Below are positions 30,458-39,046 of a stretch of DNA of 64,000 bases, in pieces. Positions within the stretch are counted from its first letter, which is position 1, and each line of letters begins with the position of its first letter. Source of the DNA: Propioniciclava tarda (GTDB taxonomy: Bacteria; Actinomycetota; Actinomycetes; Propionibacteriales; Propionibacteriaceae); contig NZ_FXTL01000002.1 in NCBI RefSeq assembly GCF_900182665.1, positions 124,001 to 188,000 of the forward strand. The letters run 5' to 3'. The notes below the pieces were generated by a model. It did not search any database, was not told the DNA's origin, and saw nothing but the letters and a program-made list of their open reading frames with translations. Made by a program: the position numbers and the translations under genes.

Positions 30458-31537
30458 CTAGCCGTTCTTCTGCGCGAACTCCTTCATGAACTCGACGAGG
30501 GCCTGGACGCCTTCCAGCGGGACGGCGTTGTAGATCGACGCGCGCATGCCGCCGACGGAGCGGTGACCGGCGAGGTTCGTCAGGCCGGCCTTGGCCGCCT
30601 CGGACACGAACTGCTTGTCGAGCTCGGCGTTCGGCTGGAGGAACGGGATGTTCATCCACGAGCGGGCGCGCTTGGCGACCGGGTTCGTCCAGTAGCCGGA
30701 GCCGTCGATGTAGTCGTACAGCACGTCGGCCTTGGCCTTGTTGCGCTGGCCCATGCCCTCGAGTCCGCCGTTGTCCTTGACCCAGTCGAGCACGAGGCCG
30801 AGCAGGTACCAGCCGAAGGTGTTCGGGGTGTTGAGCATCGAGTCGGCGGCCGCCTGCTGGGTGTAGTCCCAGACGCTCGGGCACTCGACCCGAGCCTTGC
30901 CCAGCAGGTCGTCCTTGACGATGACGGTGACGAGGCCCGAGGGGCCCATGTTCTTCTGGGCGCCCGCGAAGATGACGTCGAAGTCGGTGACGTTGATCGG
31001 CCGCGACAGGATCGTCGAGGAGAAGTCCGCGATCAGCGGCAGGCCCTTGGAATCAGGGATGTAGTCGAACTCGACGCCACGGATCGTCTCGTTGGGCGTG
31101 TAGTGCAGGTAAGCCGAGTCCGGGTTGACCGTGAAGCTGTCGGCGTCCGGGACGTCGGTGAAGCCACCCTCCTTGGTGGACGCGATGACGTTCGGGACGG
31201 CGTACTTCTTGGCCTCGGCGATGGCCTTCGTGGACCAGTCGCCGGTGTTGATGAAGTCGATGCTCTGGCCGGCGGCCGAGAGGTTCAGGGGCAGCGCGGC
31301 GAACTCGCCGTAGGCGCCGCCCTGGAGGAACAGGCACTTGTAGTTGTCCGGGACGCCCATGACCTCGCGCAGGGACGCCTCGACGGCGGCCGCACGCTCG
31401 ACGTAAGCCTTGCCGCGGTGTGAGTGCTCCATGACGGACATGCCGGTGCCTGCCCAGTCGAGCAGTTCGTCCTTGGCCCGCTCCAGCACCTCCAGCGGCA
31501 GCATTGCGGGGCCAGCAGAGAAGTTGTAAACGCGCAC
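30458..31537 (-). CDS. serC: Phosphoserine aminotransferase
   Basis: 359 residues, PLP fold type I. The PLP-binding Lys is in FAGAQKNMGPSG. The start MRVYNFSAGPAMLP is typical. It converts phosphohydroxypyruvate to phosphoserine. The GTG start has AGGAAGGA 7 bases upstream. It is probably co-transcribed with serA. The upstream region carries a strong palindrome at 31662. Confidence 0.96.
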   Translation of the reverse strand: MRVYNFSAGPAMLPLEVLERAKDELLDWAGTGMSVMEHSHRGKAYVERAAAVEASLREVMGVPDNYKCLFLQGGAYGEFAALPLNLSAAGQSIDFINTGDWSTKAIAEAKKYAVPNVIASTKEGGFTDVPDADSFTVNPDSAYLHYTPNETIRGVEFDYIPDSKGLPLIADFSSTILSRPINVTDFDVIFAGAQKNMGPSGLVTVIVKDDLLGKARVECPSVWDYTQQAAADSMLNTPNTFGWYLLGLVLDWVKDNGGLEGMGQRNKAKADVLYDYIDGSGYWTNPVAKRARSWMNIPFLQPNAELDKQFVSEAAKAGLTNLAGHRSVGGMRASIYNAVPLEGVQALVEFMKEFAQKNG

Positions 31538-31661
31538 GATTCGTCCTTCCTATGACAGGGCGCGACGTCCGGCCGTGGGGCCGGTCGGTGGGTCTCACCG
31601 GGTCAACCGGTCACCTCTCACGATAGTGAAAAGTCCGGTCCGCGGTGGCGGAACGGACCAA

Positions 31662-31677
31662 TACTTTGCGCAAAGTA
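31662..31677. promoter_or_regulatory. Perfect 16-base palindrome upstream of serC
   Basis: TACTTTGCGCAAAGTA is fully self-complementary and lies in the 194-base gap between serC and the YbdD-type gene, both on the minus strand. It is 125 bases upstream of serC. A second, smaller repeat, TCAC-GATA-GTGA, is at 31618-31629. This is probably a repressor or activator site for the serine operon or a downstream control of cstA. The regulator is unknown. Confidence 0.5.
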
Positions 31678-31731
31678 GAACGAACCCGAGCTTTAGTTAT
31701 CAGTCGGGTTTCACAGCGCCTGGCGCGGGCC

Positions 31732-32001
31732 TTAGCAGCAGCGCGCTTTGGGGTTCTTCTCCTCGTTGGCCCAGCGGCTGCGCCAGAAGTCGGCCTCGCC
31801 GAGGACGGCGGCGTCCGGGTGATGGGCCGCCTGATGGCGGAGATAGCGCTCGTAGGCGTCCAGGCCGGAAATGCCCTTGAGGAACTGCGTGGTCCCGGCG
31901 AAGAGCCGAGCCAGCGGCGTCCCTTCGTCGTCTGAACGGACGCCGGCCGAAGCCGGGCGGATCACTCCGCCCGGCTCCGAGCTGGTGGCGAACTGGTTCA
32001 T
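31732..32001 (-). CDS. YbdD/YjiX-type small protein (CstA partner)
   Basis: 89 residues. The C-terminal part (LDAYERYLRHQAAHHPDAAV, WANEEKNPKARCC) matches the small cytosolic proteins encoded after cstA, which end in ARCC. The N-terminal 30 residues are an unconserved extension. Its ATG overlaps the cstA stop (ATGA), so they are co-translated. The E. coli relatives are needed for pyruvate uptake by CstA-type transporters. Confidence 0.85.
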   Translation of the reverse strand: MNQFATSSEPGGVIRPASAGVRSDDEGTPLARLFAGTTQFLKGISGLDAYERYLRHQAAHHPDAAVLGEADFWRSRWANEEKNPKARCC

Positions 32002-34310
32002 CAGTCGGCGATCAGGTCCGAGACCTTGTGATCGGCTTCCGTGTGGGCGTGGCTGAAGCCGCCGTCGGGATCCTTGCCCGCCGCCTTCCAGTCGGCGAGG
32101 ACTTCCTTCTCCAGGGGCGTGGCGACGAAGCCCGCCGGTCCGAAGATCTTCGACGGAATCCCCTTCTGCTCGCTGGTGGGGAGTCCGCCGGCCCGGAAGG
32201 CCTTGATGGACACCCAGACACCGACGACGAACACGCCGAGCACCAGCACCGCGTACAGGATCGACAGGCTCCCCTGGATGGCGGTGTTGCGGACGACCGT
32301 CTCGACCTGAGCGGGCGTGGTGGCGGTCGAGTAGGGCTTGCCGGCGGCCAGCGCCTTGGCGGCTGCCGCGTTGGACGCCCAGTAGCCGATCGCCGGGTTG
32401 CTGCTGAAGATCTTCTCGAAGCTCGCCCACATGGTGATGAAGAGATCCCAGACCAGCGGGATGCCGGGGATCCAGGCCCACTTGAACAGGCCACGCTTCA
32501 TCACGACCGTGAAGACGAGGGTCAACGCGATCGCCGCGAGGAGCTGGTTGGCGATGCCGAACAGCGGGTAGAGCACGTAGATGCCGCCGAGGGGGTCGGT
32601 GACGCCCATGACGACGATCGAGCCCCAGCCGAGCACCACGAGCGCGGTGGCGGCCCAGGCACCCGGACGCCACGAGGGATCGCGGAACTTGATGAGCCCG
32701 GGGATGTTGGAGATCGTGTCGGACAGCATGAAGCGGGCGACGCGCGTGCCGGCGTCCACCGTCGTCAGGATGAACAGCGCCTCGAACATGACCGCGAAGT
32801 GGTACCAGAAGGCCTTCATCGCGGGCAGGAACGGGATCTGGGCGAGCACGTCGGCCATGCCGAACGCGAGCGTCGGGGCGCCGCCGGTGCGCGAGATGAT
32901 CGACTTCTCGCCCACCGAGGTGGCGGCGTTGGAGAAGACGGCGGCGGAGGCGTCCGGGAGCGGATTTCCGGCGCCGCTGACGAGGCCGAGCTTGTTGACG
33001 TAGGCGGCCGCGGTCTCCGGAGTGCCACCGGTGAGACCGGCGGGGGCGTTCATGCCGAAGTAGATGTGCGGGTCGAGGACGCACGCCATGATCAACGCGT
33101 TGATCGCGACGAACGACTCGGTCAGCATGCCGCCGTAGCCGATCATGCGGGCCTGAGACTCCTTCTGGATCATCTTGGGCGTCGTGCCCGAGCTGATCAG
33201 CGAATGGAAGCCGGACAGCGCTCCACACGCGATCGTGATGAAGAGGAACGGGAACAGGTTGCCGGCGAAGGCCGGGCCGGTGCCCGTGAGCGCGAACTTG
33301 GTGACCGCCGGCATCTGCATGACGGGGAGCACGACCAGGACGGCGAGCGCGAGCATCACGATGGTGCCGACCTTCATGAAGGTGGACAGGTAGTCGCGGG
33401 GGGCCAGCAGCAGCCAGACCGGCAGGATGGCGGCCGCGAAGCCGTAGATGCAGATCGCGTAGGCCAGGTTGAGCTTGCTCATCGTGAAGATCGCGGCCAG
33501 TGCCGGGTTGTTGGCGACCAGGCTGCCGCCGGCGATGGCGGCGAGCAGGAGGACCAGACCGATGACGGACGCCTCAGAGACCTTGCCCGGACGCAGGTAG
33601 CGCATGTAGACGCCCATGAAGAGGGCGATCGGGATGGTCATCGCGATGGAGAACACGCCCCAGGGGGACTCGGCGAGGGCGCCGATGATGACGATCACGA
33701 GGACGGCGATCAAGATGAGCATGATCGTCATGACGCCGATGATGGCGAGCCAGCCACCGACGAAGCCGAGTTCGTCGCGGCACATCTGCCCGAGCGAGCG
33801 GCCGCGGCGGCGGATGGCCAGGTGCATGACCATGTAGTCCTGGACGGCGCCGGCGAGGATGACGCCGAAGATGATCCACAGCGTTCCGGGCAGGTAGCCC
33901 ATCTGGGCCGCGAGGACGGGTCCGACGAGCGGGCCGGCGCCGGCGATCGCGGCGAAGTGGTGGCCGAACAGGACGACGCGGTGGGTGGGCATGAAGTCCT
34001 TGCCGTTGGCGAACTCCTCGGCCGGGGTGGCACGGGTGTCGTCAGGCTGGTTGATCTTCAGCTCGATCAGCCGGGCGTAGAAGCGTAGGGCGATGAGATA
34101 GCTGCCCACGGCAGCGAGGACGAACCAGCCGGCGCTGACGTTCTCGCCACGCATGAAGGCGATGACGCCCCAGGCGACGGCCGCGAGGACGCCGATGATG
34201 CCGTAGATGATCTTGGTTCGTGCGGACATGGTCGGGGGCTCGATCACGGCGACCGGAGGCAGCTCCGGGTCGGCCTTGATCTTGTTGCCCAAGGTGAGGG
34301 GCGCGGTCAT
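32001..34310 (-). CDS. cstA: Carbon starvation protein A (pyruvate/peptide transporter family)
   Basis: 769 residues with many membrane helices. It starts with a 30-residue cytosolic stretch, and the conserved CstA region includes HRVVLFGHHFAAIAGAGPLV and VLAAQMGYLPGTLWIIFG. Members import pyruvate or peptides, commonly under carbon limitation. AGGAG lies just before the ATG. The regulatory gap upstream is about 167 bases. It is coupled to the YbdD-type gene. Confidence 0.95.
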   Translation of the reverse strand: MTAPLTLGNKIKADPELPPVAVIEPPTMSARTKIIYGIIGVLAAVAWGVIAFMRGENVSAGWFVLAAVGSYLIALRFYARLIELKINQPDDTRATPAEEFANGKDFMPTHRVVLFGHHFAAIAGAGPLVGPVLAAQMGYLPGTLWIIFGVILAGAVQDYMVMHLAIRRRGRSLGQMCRDELGFVGGWLAIIGVMTIMLILIAVLVIVIIGALAESPWGVFSIAMTIPIALFMGVYMRYLRPGKVSEASVIGLVLLLAAIAGGSLVANNPALAAIFTMSKLNLAYAICIYGFAAAILPVWLLLAPRDYLSTFMKVGTIVMLALAVLVVLPVMQMPAVTKFALTGTGPAFAGNLFPFLFITIACGALSGFHSLISSGTTPKMIQKESQARMIGYGGMLTESFVAINALIMACVLDPHIYFGMNAPAGLTGGTPETAAAYVNKLGLVSGAGNPLPDASAAVFSNAATSVGEKSIISRTGGAPTLAFGMADVLAQIPFLPAMKAFWYHFAVMFEALFILTTVDAGTRVARFMLSDTISNIPGLIKFRDPSWRPGAWAATALVVLGWGSIVVMGVTDPLGGIYVLYPLFGIANQLLAAIALTLVFTVVMKRGLFKWAWIPGIPLVWDLFITMWASFEKIFSSNPAIGYWASNAAAAKALAAGKPYSTATTPAQVETVVRNTAIQGSLSILYAVLVLGVFVVGVWVSIKAFRAGGLPTSEQKGIPSKIFGPAGFVATPLEKEVLADWKAAGKDPDGGFSHAHTEADHKVSDLIAD

Positions 34311-34477
34311 AGGGACTCCTGACGCAGCAACAACTCTGTTGGATCGGTGAGGGACTTCTTCTTCCCTAGTGGCGTGGTCCTTGGGATCTGGTTCACCCCG
34401 CCACCGTTCAGGACACTACGCCTGTGGTGTGTCGGTGCGTGCAAAAAACACCGAACCGCGGCGAAGGCGTCCGACGG

Positions 34478-35236
34478 CTACGAATCCAGGCGCGGCAGGA
34501 GGTCGGTGACGTACGTGAGGGTGTCCTCCCAGCCGGTGACCTGGTGGGTCGCCACGCCCAGCGCCTTCACCGGGAAGTCGTTGCCGCCGGGCTCGAGCCG
34601 GTCGCCCACGAAGAGGATCTCGTCGAACTCCAGGCCCAGCATCTGAGCGAGTCGGGAGATGCCGTGGGCCTTGTCGATGCCCTTGCTGGTGATATCGATC
34701 GACGTCGACCCGCCGGCGTGCACGTCCAATTCCGGCAGGTGCGGTGCCACGGCGGCCTGCAGGCCGGCGCGCTTCGAGCCGTCCGGATCCCACGCCTTCT
34801 TGGCGTCGACCGGGGCCGCTTGGCCTAGGGCGGAGAACGTGATCTGCGAGCCGCGGTCCTCGAGGATGGGCCCCCACGTCTGGCTCTCCCAGAGGCCGAG
34901 CCGTTTGGCCTGCTCTTCGAGCACGGCCAGCGCTCGGTCGCGAAGGTCGCGTGGCAGGTCGTGCTTGTACTGGACCCTCCAGCGGCCGTCGCTGTAGGTG
35001 TCGTAGCGGGTGCCGTTGGTGGGCATCAGGTGGAGGCGCTCGAGCTGCGGCCCGTCTGCCAGGCGGGCGATGACCTGCTTGTCGAACTGCTCGAACTGAC
35101 CGCCGGAGATGATGCAGACGGGCACGCGCGTGAGCAGGGTCGTGAGCAGGTCGGTGATCGGCTGGGGGAGCGGCGACTTGGACGGAGCGAGGGTGTCGTC
35201 CAGATCGAAGGCGACCAGGCGCGGCGGGTTGGTCAC
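34478..35236 (-). CDS. HAD-superfamily hydrolase, type IIB
   Basis: 252 residues. Motif I is AFDLDDTLAPSK with the Asp nucleophile, motif II is CIISGG, and motifs III/IV appear in SKGIDKAH and FVGDRLEPGGND. The IIB cap resembles sucrose-phosphatase and phosphomannomutase-like enzymes. The substrate cannot be told. It overlaps the DUF3054 gene upstream by 4 bases. Confidence 0.88.
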   Translation of the reverse strand: MTNPPRLVAFDLDDTLAPSKSPLPQPITDLLTTLLTRVPVCIISGGQFEQFDKQVIARLADGPQLERLHLMPTNGTRYDTYSDGRWRVQYKHDLPRDLRDRALAVLEEQAKRLGLWESQTWGPILEDRGSQITFSALGQAAPVDAKKAWDPDGSKRAGLQAAVAPHLPELDVHAGGSTSIDITSKGIDKAHGISRLAQMLGLEFDEILFVGDRLEPGGNDFPVKALGVATHQVTGWEDTLTYVTDLLPRLDS

Positions 35237-35592
35237 CGTGCTGCCTTTCGCGTCGCGAGGTGCGCGAGCGCCCGCCAGCCGAGCATCAGGACGCCGAGCG
35301 CGATGCCCGCGACGATGACGAACGACACCTGGACGCCTCCGCCCAGCATGGCTCGGAACAACATGCCGAGCACCAGCGTGACGGCCCAGACGGCCAGGCC
35401 CTGGCGCGAGGACGACTCCAGGAACGGCTTCATGATCATCGCGACCCAGACCATCAGCGTGGCCGCCAGGAACGGGGCTGCGGTCCGGCCGAGCTGGGTG
35501 GCGTCGAGGGACTCGCCGTGCGAGAGGCGTCCGATGGCGGCGAAGACGAGGACCGACGCGACGTCGAGCACGATGGCGAGCACCCTGGGCAT
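35233..35592 (-). CDS. DUF3054 membrane protein
   Basis: 119 residues with four hydrophobic segments. ALVLDVASVLVFAAIGRLSH-like opening and the central FLAATLMVWVAMI match DUF3054. The function is unknown. It shares a transcript with the HAD hydrolase. A TAGCCT box on the minus strand (35600-35605) lies 7 bases before its ATG. It is divergent from dop. Confidence 0.8.
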   Translation of the reverse strand: MPRVLAIVLDVASVLVFAAIGRLSHGESLDATQLGRTAAPFLAATLMVWVAMIMKPFLESSSRQGLAVWAVTLVLGMLFRAMLGGGVQVSFVIVAGIALGVLMLGWRALAHLATRKAAR

Positions 35593-35599
35593 GGCGACG

Positions 35600-35605
35600 A
35601 GGCTA
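35600..35605 (-). promoter_or_regulatory. Putative -10 box of DUF3054 gene
   Basis: TAGCCT (minus) is 7 bases before the ATG at 35592, leaderless spacing. Confidence 0.4.
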
Positions 35606-35641
35606 CTTCACCCCGGACGCCTCCCGCGCGAGCGACCCTCG

Positions 35642-35647
35642 TACGAT
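35642..35647 (+). promoter_or_regulatory. Putative -10 box of dop
   Basis: TACGAT is 6 bases before the dop ATG, leaderless spacing. It lies in the 61-base divergent gap with the DUF3054 gene. Confidence 0.4.
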
Positions 35648-35653
35648 CGGGGG

Positions 35654-37063
35654 ATGGCCATCATCGGTACCGAGACGGAGTACGGGATCCTCGCCCCCGA
35701 CGAGCCCGCCGCCGACCCGGAGGTGCTGTCTGCCGCCGTCGTCGACAGCTACCCCGGCCCGGGGACGCCGTCGCTCGCCGAGACCCACAACCGCGTGTTG
35801 GGTAACGGTGCCCGGCTCTATGTCGACCATGGACATCCCGAGTACTCCACGCCGGAGACGACCAATGCGGCGGACGCCACCGCGCACGACCTGGCCGGGG
35901 ACGCGATCGTCCTGCGGGCGGCGGCGGAGGCGTCCCGCCGGCTGGGGGTTCGGCTGAAACTGTTCAAGAACAACACCGACGGCAAGGGCAGTTCGTACGG
36001 GTTCCACGAGAACTACCTGCTGTCGCGCGCCCTGGAGTGGGAGAGCATCGTCGACGCCCTGCCCACGTTCCTGGTGACCCGGGTGGTTTTCACCGGTGCC
36101 GGACGGGTCGGGCTGGGCACGCACGGCGATTCGGCCGAGTATCAACTGTCGCAGCGTGCCGACTTCTTCGAGCGCGTGTCCGGGCTGGACACGACGGCCA
36201 ACCGCGGCCTGGTCAACACGCGCGATGAGCCGCACGCGCGTCCGTCCCGGTGGCGGCGGCTGCACGTCATCGCCGGTGACGCCAACCGCAGCCCCTACGC
36301 CACCTGGCTGAAGCTGGCGACGGCGTCCCTGTCGCTCGCCGCCTTGGAGGCGGGCTTCACCCCGCCCGGACGCCTCGCCGACCCGGTCGCCGCCTTCCGC
36401 ACGGTCAGTCGGGATCTTTCCGTGCGCGCGGCCCTGCCCCTGGTCGGCGGCGGGACGGCGTCCGCGATCGACCTCCAGCGGCGCCACCGGGACGCCTGCG
36501 CGGCCTACCTGGCCACCGCTGAGTTCGCCGAGGGCGACGAGGTCGTGCGGGAGTGGTCCGAGGTGCTGGACGACCTGGACCGGGATCCAGCCTCGACCGC
36601 CGATCGCCTGGACTGGACGGCCAAGTTGGGCCTCCTCGAGGCCGTCCGGGAGCGGCAGGGACTGGCTTGGGATGCGCCGAGGGTGGCTCAGCTCGATCTC
36701 GCCTGGGCCGACCTGGACGCCTCGGCGTCCCCGTTCTCGGCGCTGGAACGAGCAGGACGCCTCGTCCGGTGGATCGAGCCGGCGGCGGTCGCCGAGGCGG
36801 TCGCGGGGCCGCCGACGGACACGCGCGCCTTCGCACGCGGTCACCTCGTCGCCAACCACCCGGACGCCGTCGTCGCGGCGACCTGGGACTCGGTCCACGT
36901 CCGGGACTCGCGAGGGCGCATCCACAACCTGCGGATGAGCGAACCGCTCGGGCATGCGCGCGGCAGCATCGACGTGTCCGCGACCATCGACCGGCTGTGC
37001 GCCGACTGGGATGCGGCCAGCGCGGGCCGCGCGGCGGCGTCCGACTACACTGCCCGCTCGTGA
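35654..37063 (+). CDS. dop: Pup deamidase/depupylase
   Basis: 469 residues of the Dop/PafA family. It has GTETEYGI at the start, NGARLYVDHGHPEYSTPE, LFKNNTDGKGSSYGFHENYL and NTRDEPHA, all closer to Dop than to PafA. It converts the C-terminal Gln of Pup to Glu and can remove Pup from targets. The segment between EYGI and NGARL is only about 40 residues, so most of the Dop-loop insertion of mycobacterial Dop is absent. The stop overlaps pup (GTGA). Confidence 0.93.
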   Translation: MAIIGTETEYGILAPDEPAADPEVLSAAVVDSYPGPGTPSLAETHNRVLGNGARLYVDHGHPEYSTPETTNAADATAHDLAGDAIVLRAAAEASRRLGVRLKLFKNNTDGKGSSYGFHENYLLSRALEWESIVDALPTFLVTRVVFTGAGRVGLGTHGDSAEYQLSQRADFFERVSGLDTTANRGLVNTRDEPHARPSRWRRLHVIAGDANRSPYATWLKLATASLSLAALEAGFTPPGRLADPVAAFRTVSRDLSVRAALPLVGGGTASAIDLQRRHRDACAAYLATAEFAEGDEVVREWSEVLDDLDRDPASTADRLDWTAKLGLLEAVRERQGLAWDAPRVAQLDLAWADLDASASPFSALERAGRLVRWIEPAAVAEAVAGPPTDTRAFARGHLVANHPDAVVAATWDSVHVRDSRGRIHNLRMSEPLGHARGSIDVSATIDRLCADWDAASAGRAAASDYTARS

Positions 37064-37248
37064 GCGAACGGATCCAGCGTCGGCGGACGCGGCAGGCGAC
37101 CGACGACGCGTCGGCGTCCGAGCTCACGTCGACGCATCGCGCGGCGAAGGCCGTCGACTACGACGCCATCCTCGACGAGATCGACAGCGTCCTGGAGGCG
37201 GACGCCGAGGAGTACGTCCGCAGCTTCGTGCAGAAGGGCGGACAGTGA
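37060..37248 (+). CDS. pup: Prokaryotic ubiquitin-like protein Pup
   Basis: 62 residues, largely disordered and charged, with the conserved DYDAILDEIDSVLE helix that contacts ARC. The end EYVRSFVQKGGQ carries the GGQ terminus that needs Dop deamidation before ligation by PafA. It overlaps dop by 4 bases and tyrA by 4 bases. pafA and prcAB are not in the window. Confidence 0.96.
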   Translation: MSERIQRRRTRQATDDASASELTSTHRAAKAVDYDAILDEIDSVLEADAEEYVRSFVQKGGQ

Positions 37249-38327
37249 GGGCCATCGAGCTGTCGCCGACGCTGATCATCGGGTCCGGGCTGGTGGGGGC
37301 GTCCGTCGGCTGCGCGCTGACGGCGGCGGGCATCGCCGTCCACGTCACGGACCTGGTTCCGGCGCACGTCGCAGTGGCCGCGTCCAGGGGCGCGGGGACG
37401 ACCGATCCGGTGGCTCCGGGGGACGTCCGGCTCGTCGTCGTGGCCGTGCCGCCGGACCGGCTCTCCGACGTGGTGGCGTCCGCGCTGAAGACCTACCCGC
37501 ACGCGACCGTGACCGACGTCGGCTCGGTGAAGGGGACGGTGATCAATGACCTGCGCGCGCGGCGGGCGTCCGGGCTGAAGCGGTACTGCGGGGGGCACCC
37601 GATGGCGGGCTCGCACCTCGCCGGACCGGTCGCGGCCCGCGCCGACCTGTTCGTCGATCGCACCTGGGTGGTGGCTCCGCACGACACGGCGGCGGCCGCC
37701 ACCGTTCTGGACGTCCAGGAACTCGCCCGCCTCTGCGGCGCGCGGATCGTGACGTTGGGTCCGGCGCACCACGACGAGGCCGTCGCCCAGGTGTCGCATC
37801 TGCCACACCTGATGAGCGCGCTGACCGGAGGCGTCCTGAACGAGGTGCCGGCGTCGCACCTGAAGCTGGCTGGGCAGGGCCTGCGGGACGTCACCCGCAT
37901 CTCGACCGGGGATCCCGGACTCTGGCGGCAGATCATCTCCGCCAACGCGGACGCCGTCCGCGAGCAGTTGGTCGAGGTCCAGGCCGCCCTGGGGCGCCTG
38001 ATCGACATCCTCGACGACCCCGACCGGACGGACGCCGACCTCGAAGACTTCCTGGAGTGGGGACGCCAGGGCACCCGCCTCATCCCGGGCAAACACGGGA
38101 CGCCGGCGCGCGAGTTCGCGCAGGTCACCATCGAGATCCCGGACGCCCCCGGCGCGCTGGCGCGGCTGTTCGCCGACATCGGCGAGGCGGGCTTCAACGT
38201 CGAGGACGTGTCCATCGAGCACGACGCCGAGCGTGAGGTCGGCTGGCTGGCGGTCCAGGTGACGGAGGCGAAGGCGTCCGAGCTGGAGCAGACCATGGAA
38301 GCGGCGGGCTGGACGGTTCGGCACTAG
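37245..38327 (+). CDS. tyrA: Prephenate dehydrogenase with ACT domain
   Basis: 360 residues. The N-terminal Rossmann fold is IIGSGLVGASVG; the substrate-binding HPMAGSHLAG and the helical dimer domain follow. The C-terminal ACT domain begins at VTIEIPDAPGALARLF. It oxidises prephenate on the way to tyrosine. The GTG start overlaps the pup stop; GAAGGGCGG before it is a fair ribosome site. The link to pup may just be a compact operon. Confidence 0.94.
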   Translation: MRAIELSPTLIIGSGLVGASVGCALTAAGIAVHVTDLVPAHVAVAASRGAGTTDPVAPGDVRLVVVAVPPDRLSDVVASALKTYPHATVTDVGSVKGTVINDLRARRASGLKRYCGGHPMAGSHLAGPVAARADLFVDRTWVVAPHDTAAAATVLDVQELARLCGARIVTLGPAHHDEAVAQVSHLPHLMSALTGGVLNEVPASHLKLAGQGLRDVTRISTGDPGLWRQIISANADAVREQLVEVQAALGRLIDILDDPDRTDADLEDFLEWGRQGTRLIPGKHGTPAREFAQVTIEIPDAPGALARLFADIGEAGFNVEDVSIEHDAEREVGWLAVQVTEAKASELEQTMEAAGWTVRH

Positions 38328-38362
38328 CCGGGGCCCTGGTCGAGGCGACCGGACTTCCCCCG

Positions 38363-38368
38363 TAGAAT
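38363..38368 (+). promoter_or_regulatory. Putative -10 box of cmk
   Basis: TAGAAT is 6 bases before the cmk GTG with no ribosome site, suggesting a leaderless mRNA. Confidence 0.45.
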
Positions 38369-38374
38369 CATCCG

Positions 38375-39046
38375 GTGAGTTCGAAGCCCCTCGTGATCGC
38401 CATCGACGGACCCGCTGGGTCCGGCAAGTCGACGACGTCCAAAGAGGTCGCGCGTCGACTCGGCATCGGCTACCTCGACACCGGCGCGATGTACCGCGCG
38501 GTGACGGTCGCGTTCCTGGACTCCGGCGTCAGCCGTGACGATGCGGACGCCGTCGCTCGCGCTACCCGCGAGGCCGCTATCGACATCTCGCTCGACCCGG
38601 ACGACTACTGGGTCAAGGTGAACGGACGCGACGTCACGCACGAGATCCGCAGCGGACGCGTCACCGAGAACGCCTCAGCCGTCTCCACCAACCCCGACTG
38701 CCGCGCCGACCTCGTGCGCCGCCAGCGGGCGCTGATCGACTCGGACGCCCGCGGCTGCGTCGCCGAAGGCCGCGACATCACCACGGTCGTCTACCCGGAC
38801 GCCGCCGTGCGCATCCTGCTGACCGCCTCCGAGGACGCCCGCCTGGCGCGCCGCCGGGGCGACGTCGGGGCGTCCGTCAGCGCCGAGAAGCTGCGCGATC
38901 AGGTCCTGAACCGCGACAAGGCCGACTCGAAACTCGTCGAGTTCACGAGGCCGGCCGACGGCGTCCACCTGCTCGACACCACCAACCTGACCTTCGACGA
39001 AGCGGTCTCCACCATCGTCGCCATGGCCGAGGAGGCCCGCTCATGA
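38375..39046 (+). CDS. cmk: Cytidylate kinase
   Basis: 223 residues. The P-loop [15 protein letters not shown] is near the start, and [13 protein letters not shown] and the CMP-binding insert follow. It phosphorylates CMP and dCMP. It overlaps der (ATGA), the common cmk-der pair. Confidence 0.96.
   Translation: MSSKPLVIAIDGPAGSGKSTTSKEVARRLGIGYLDTGAMYRAVTVAFLDSGVSRDDADAVARATREAAIDISLDPDDYWVKVNGRDVTHEIRSGRVTENASAVSTNPDCRADLVRRQRALIDSDARGCVAEGRDITTVVYPDAAVRILLTASEDARLARRRGDVGASVSAEKLRDQVLNRDKADSKLVEFTRPADGVHLLDTTNLTFDEAVSTIVAMAEEARS

Noticed and set aside
32028-34088. Long plus-strand frame opposite cstA
   Set aside because: Charged low-complexity translation (His, Asp, Glu, Arg) characteristic of an antisense frame over a membrane-protein gene.
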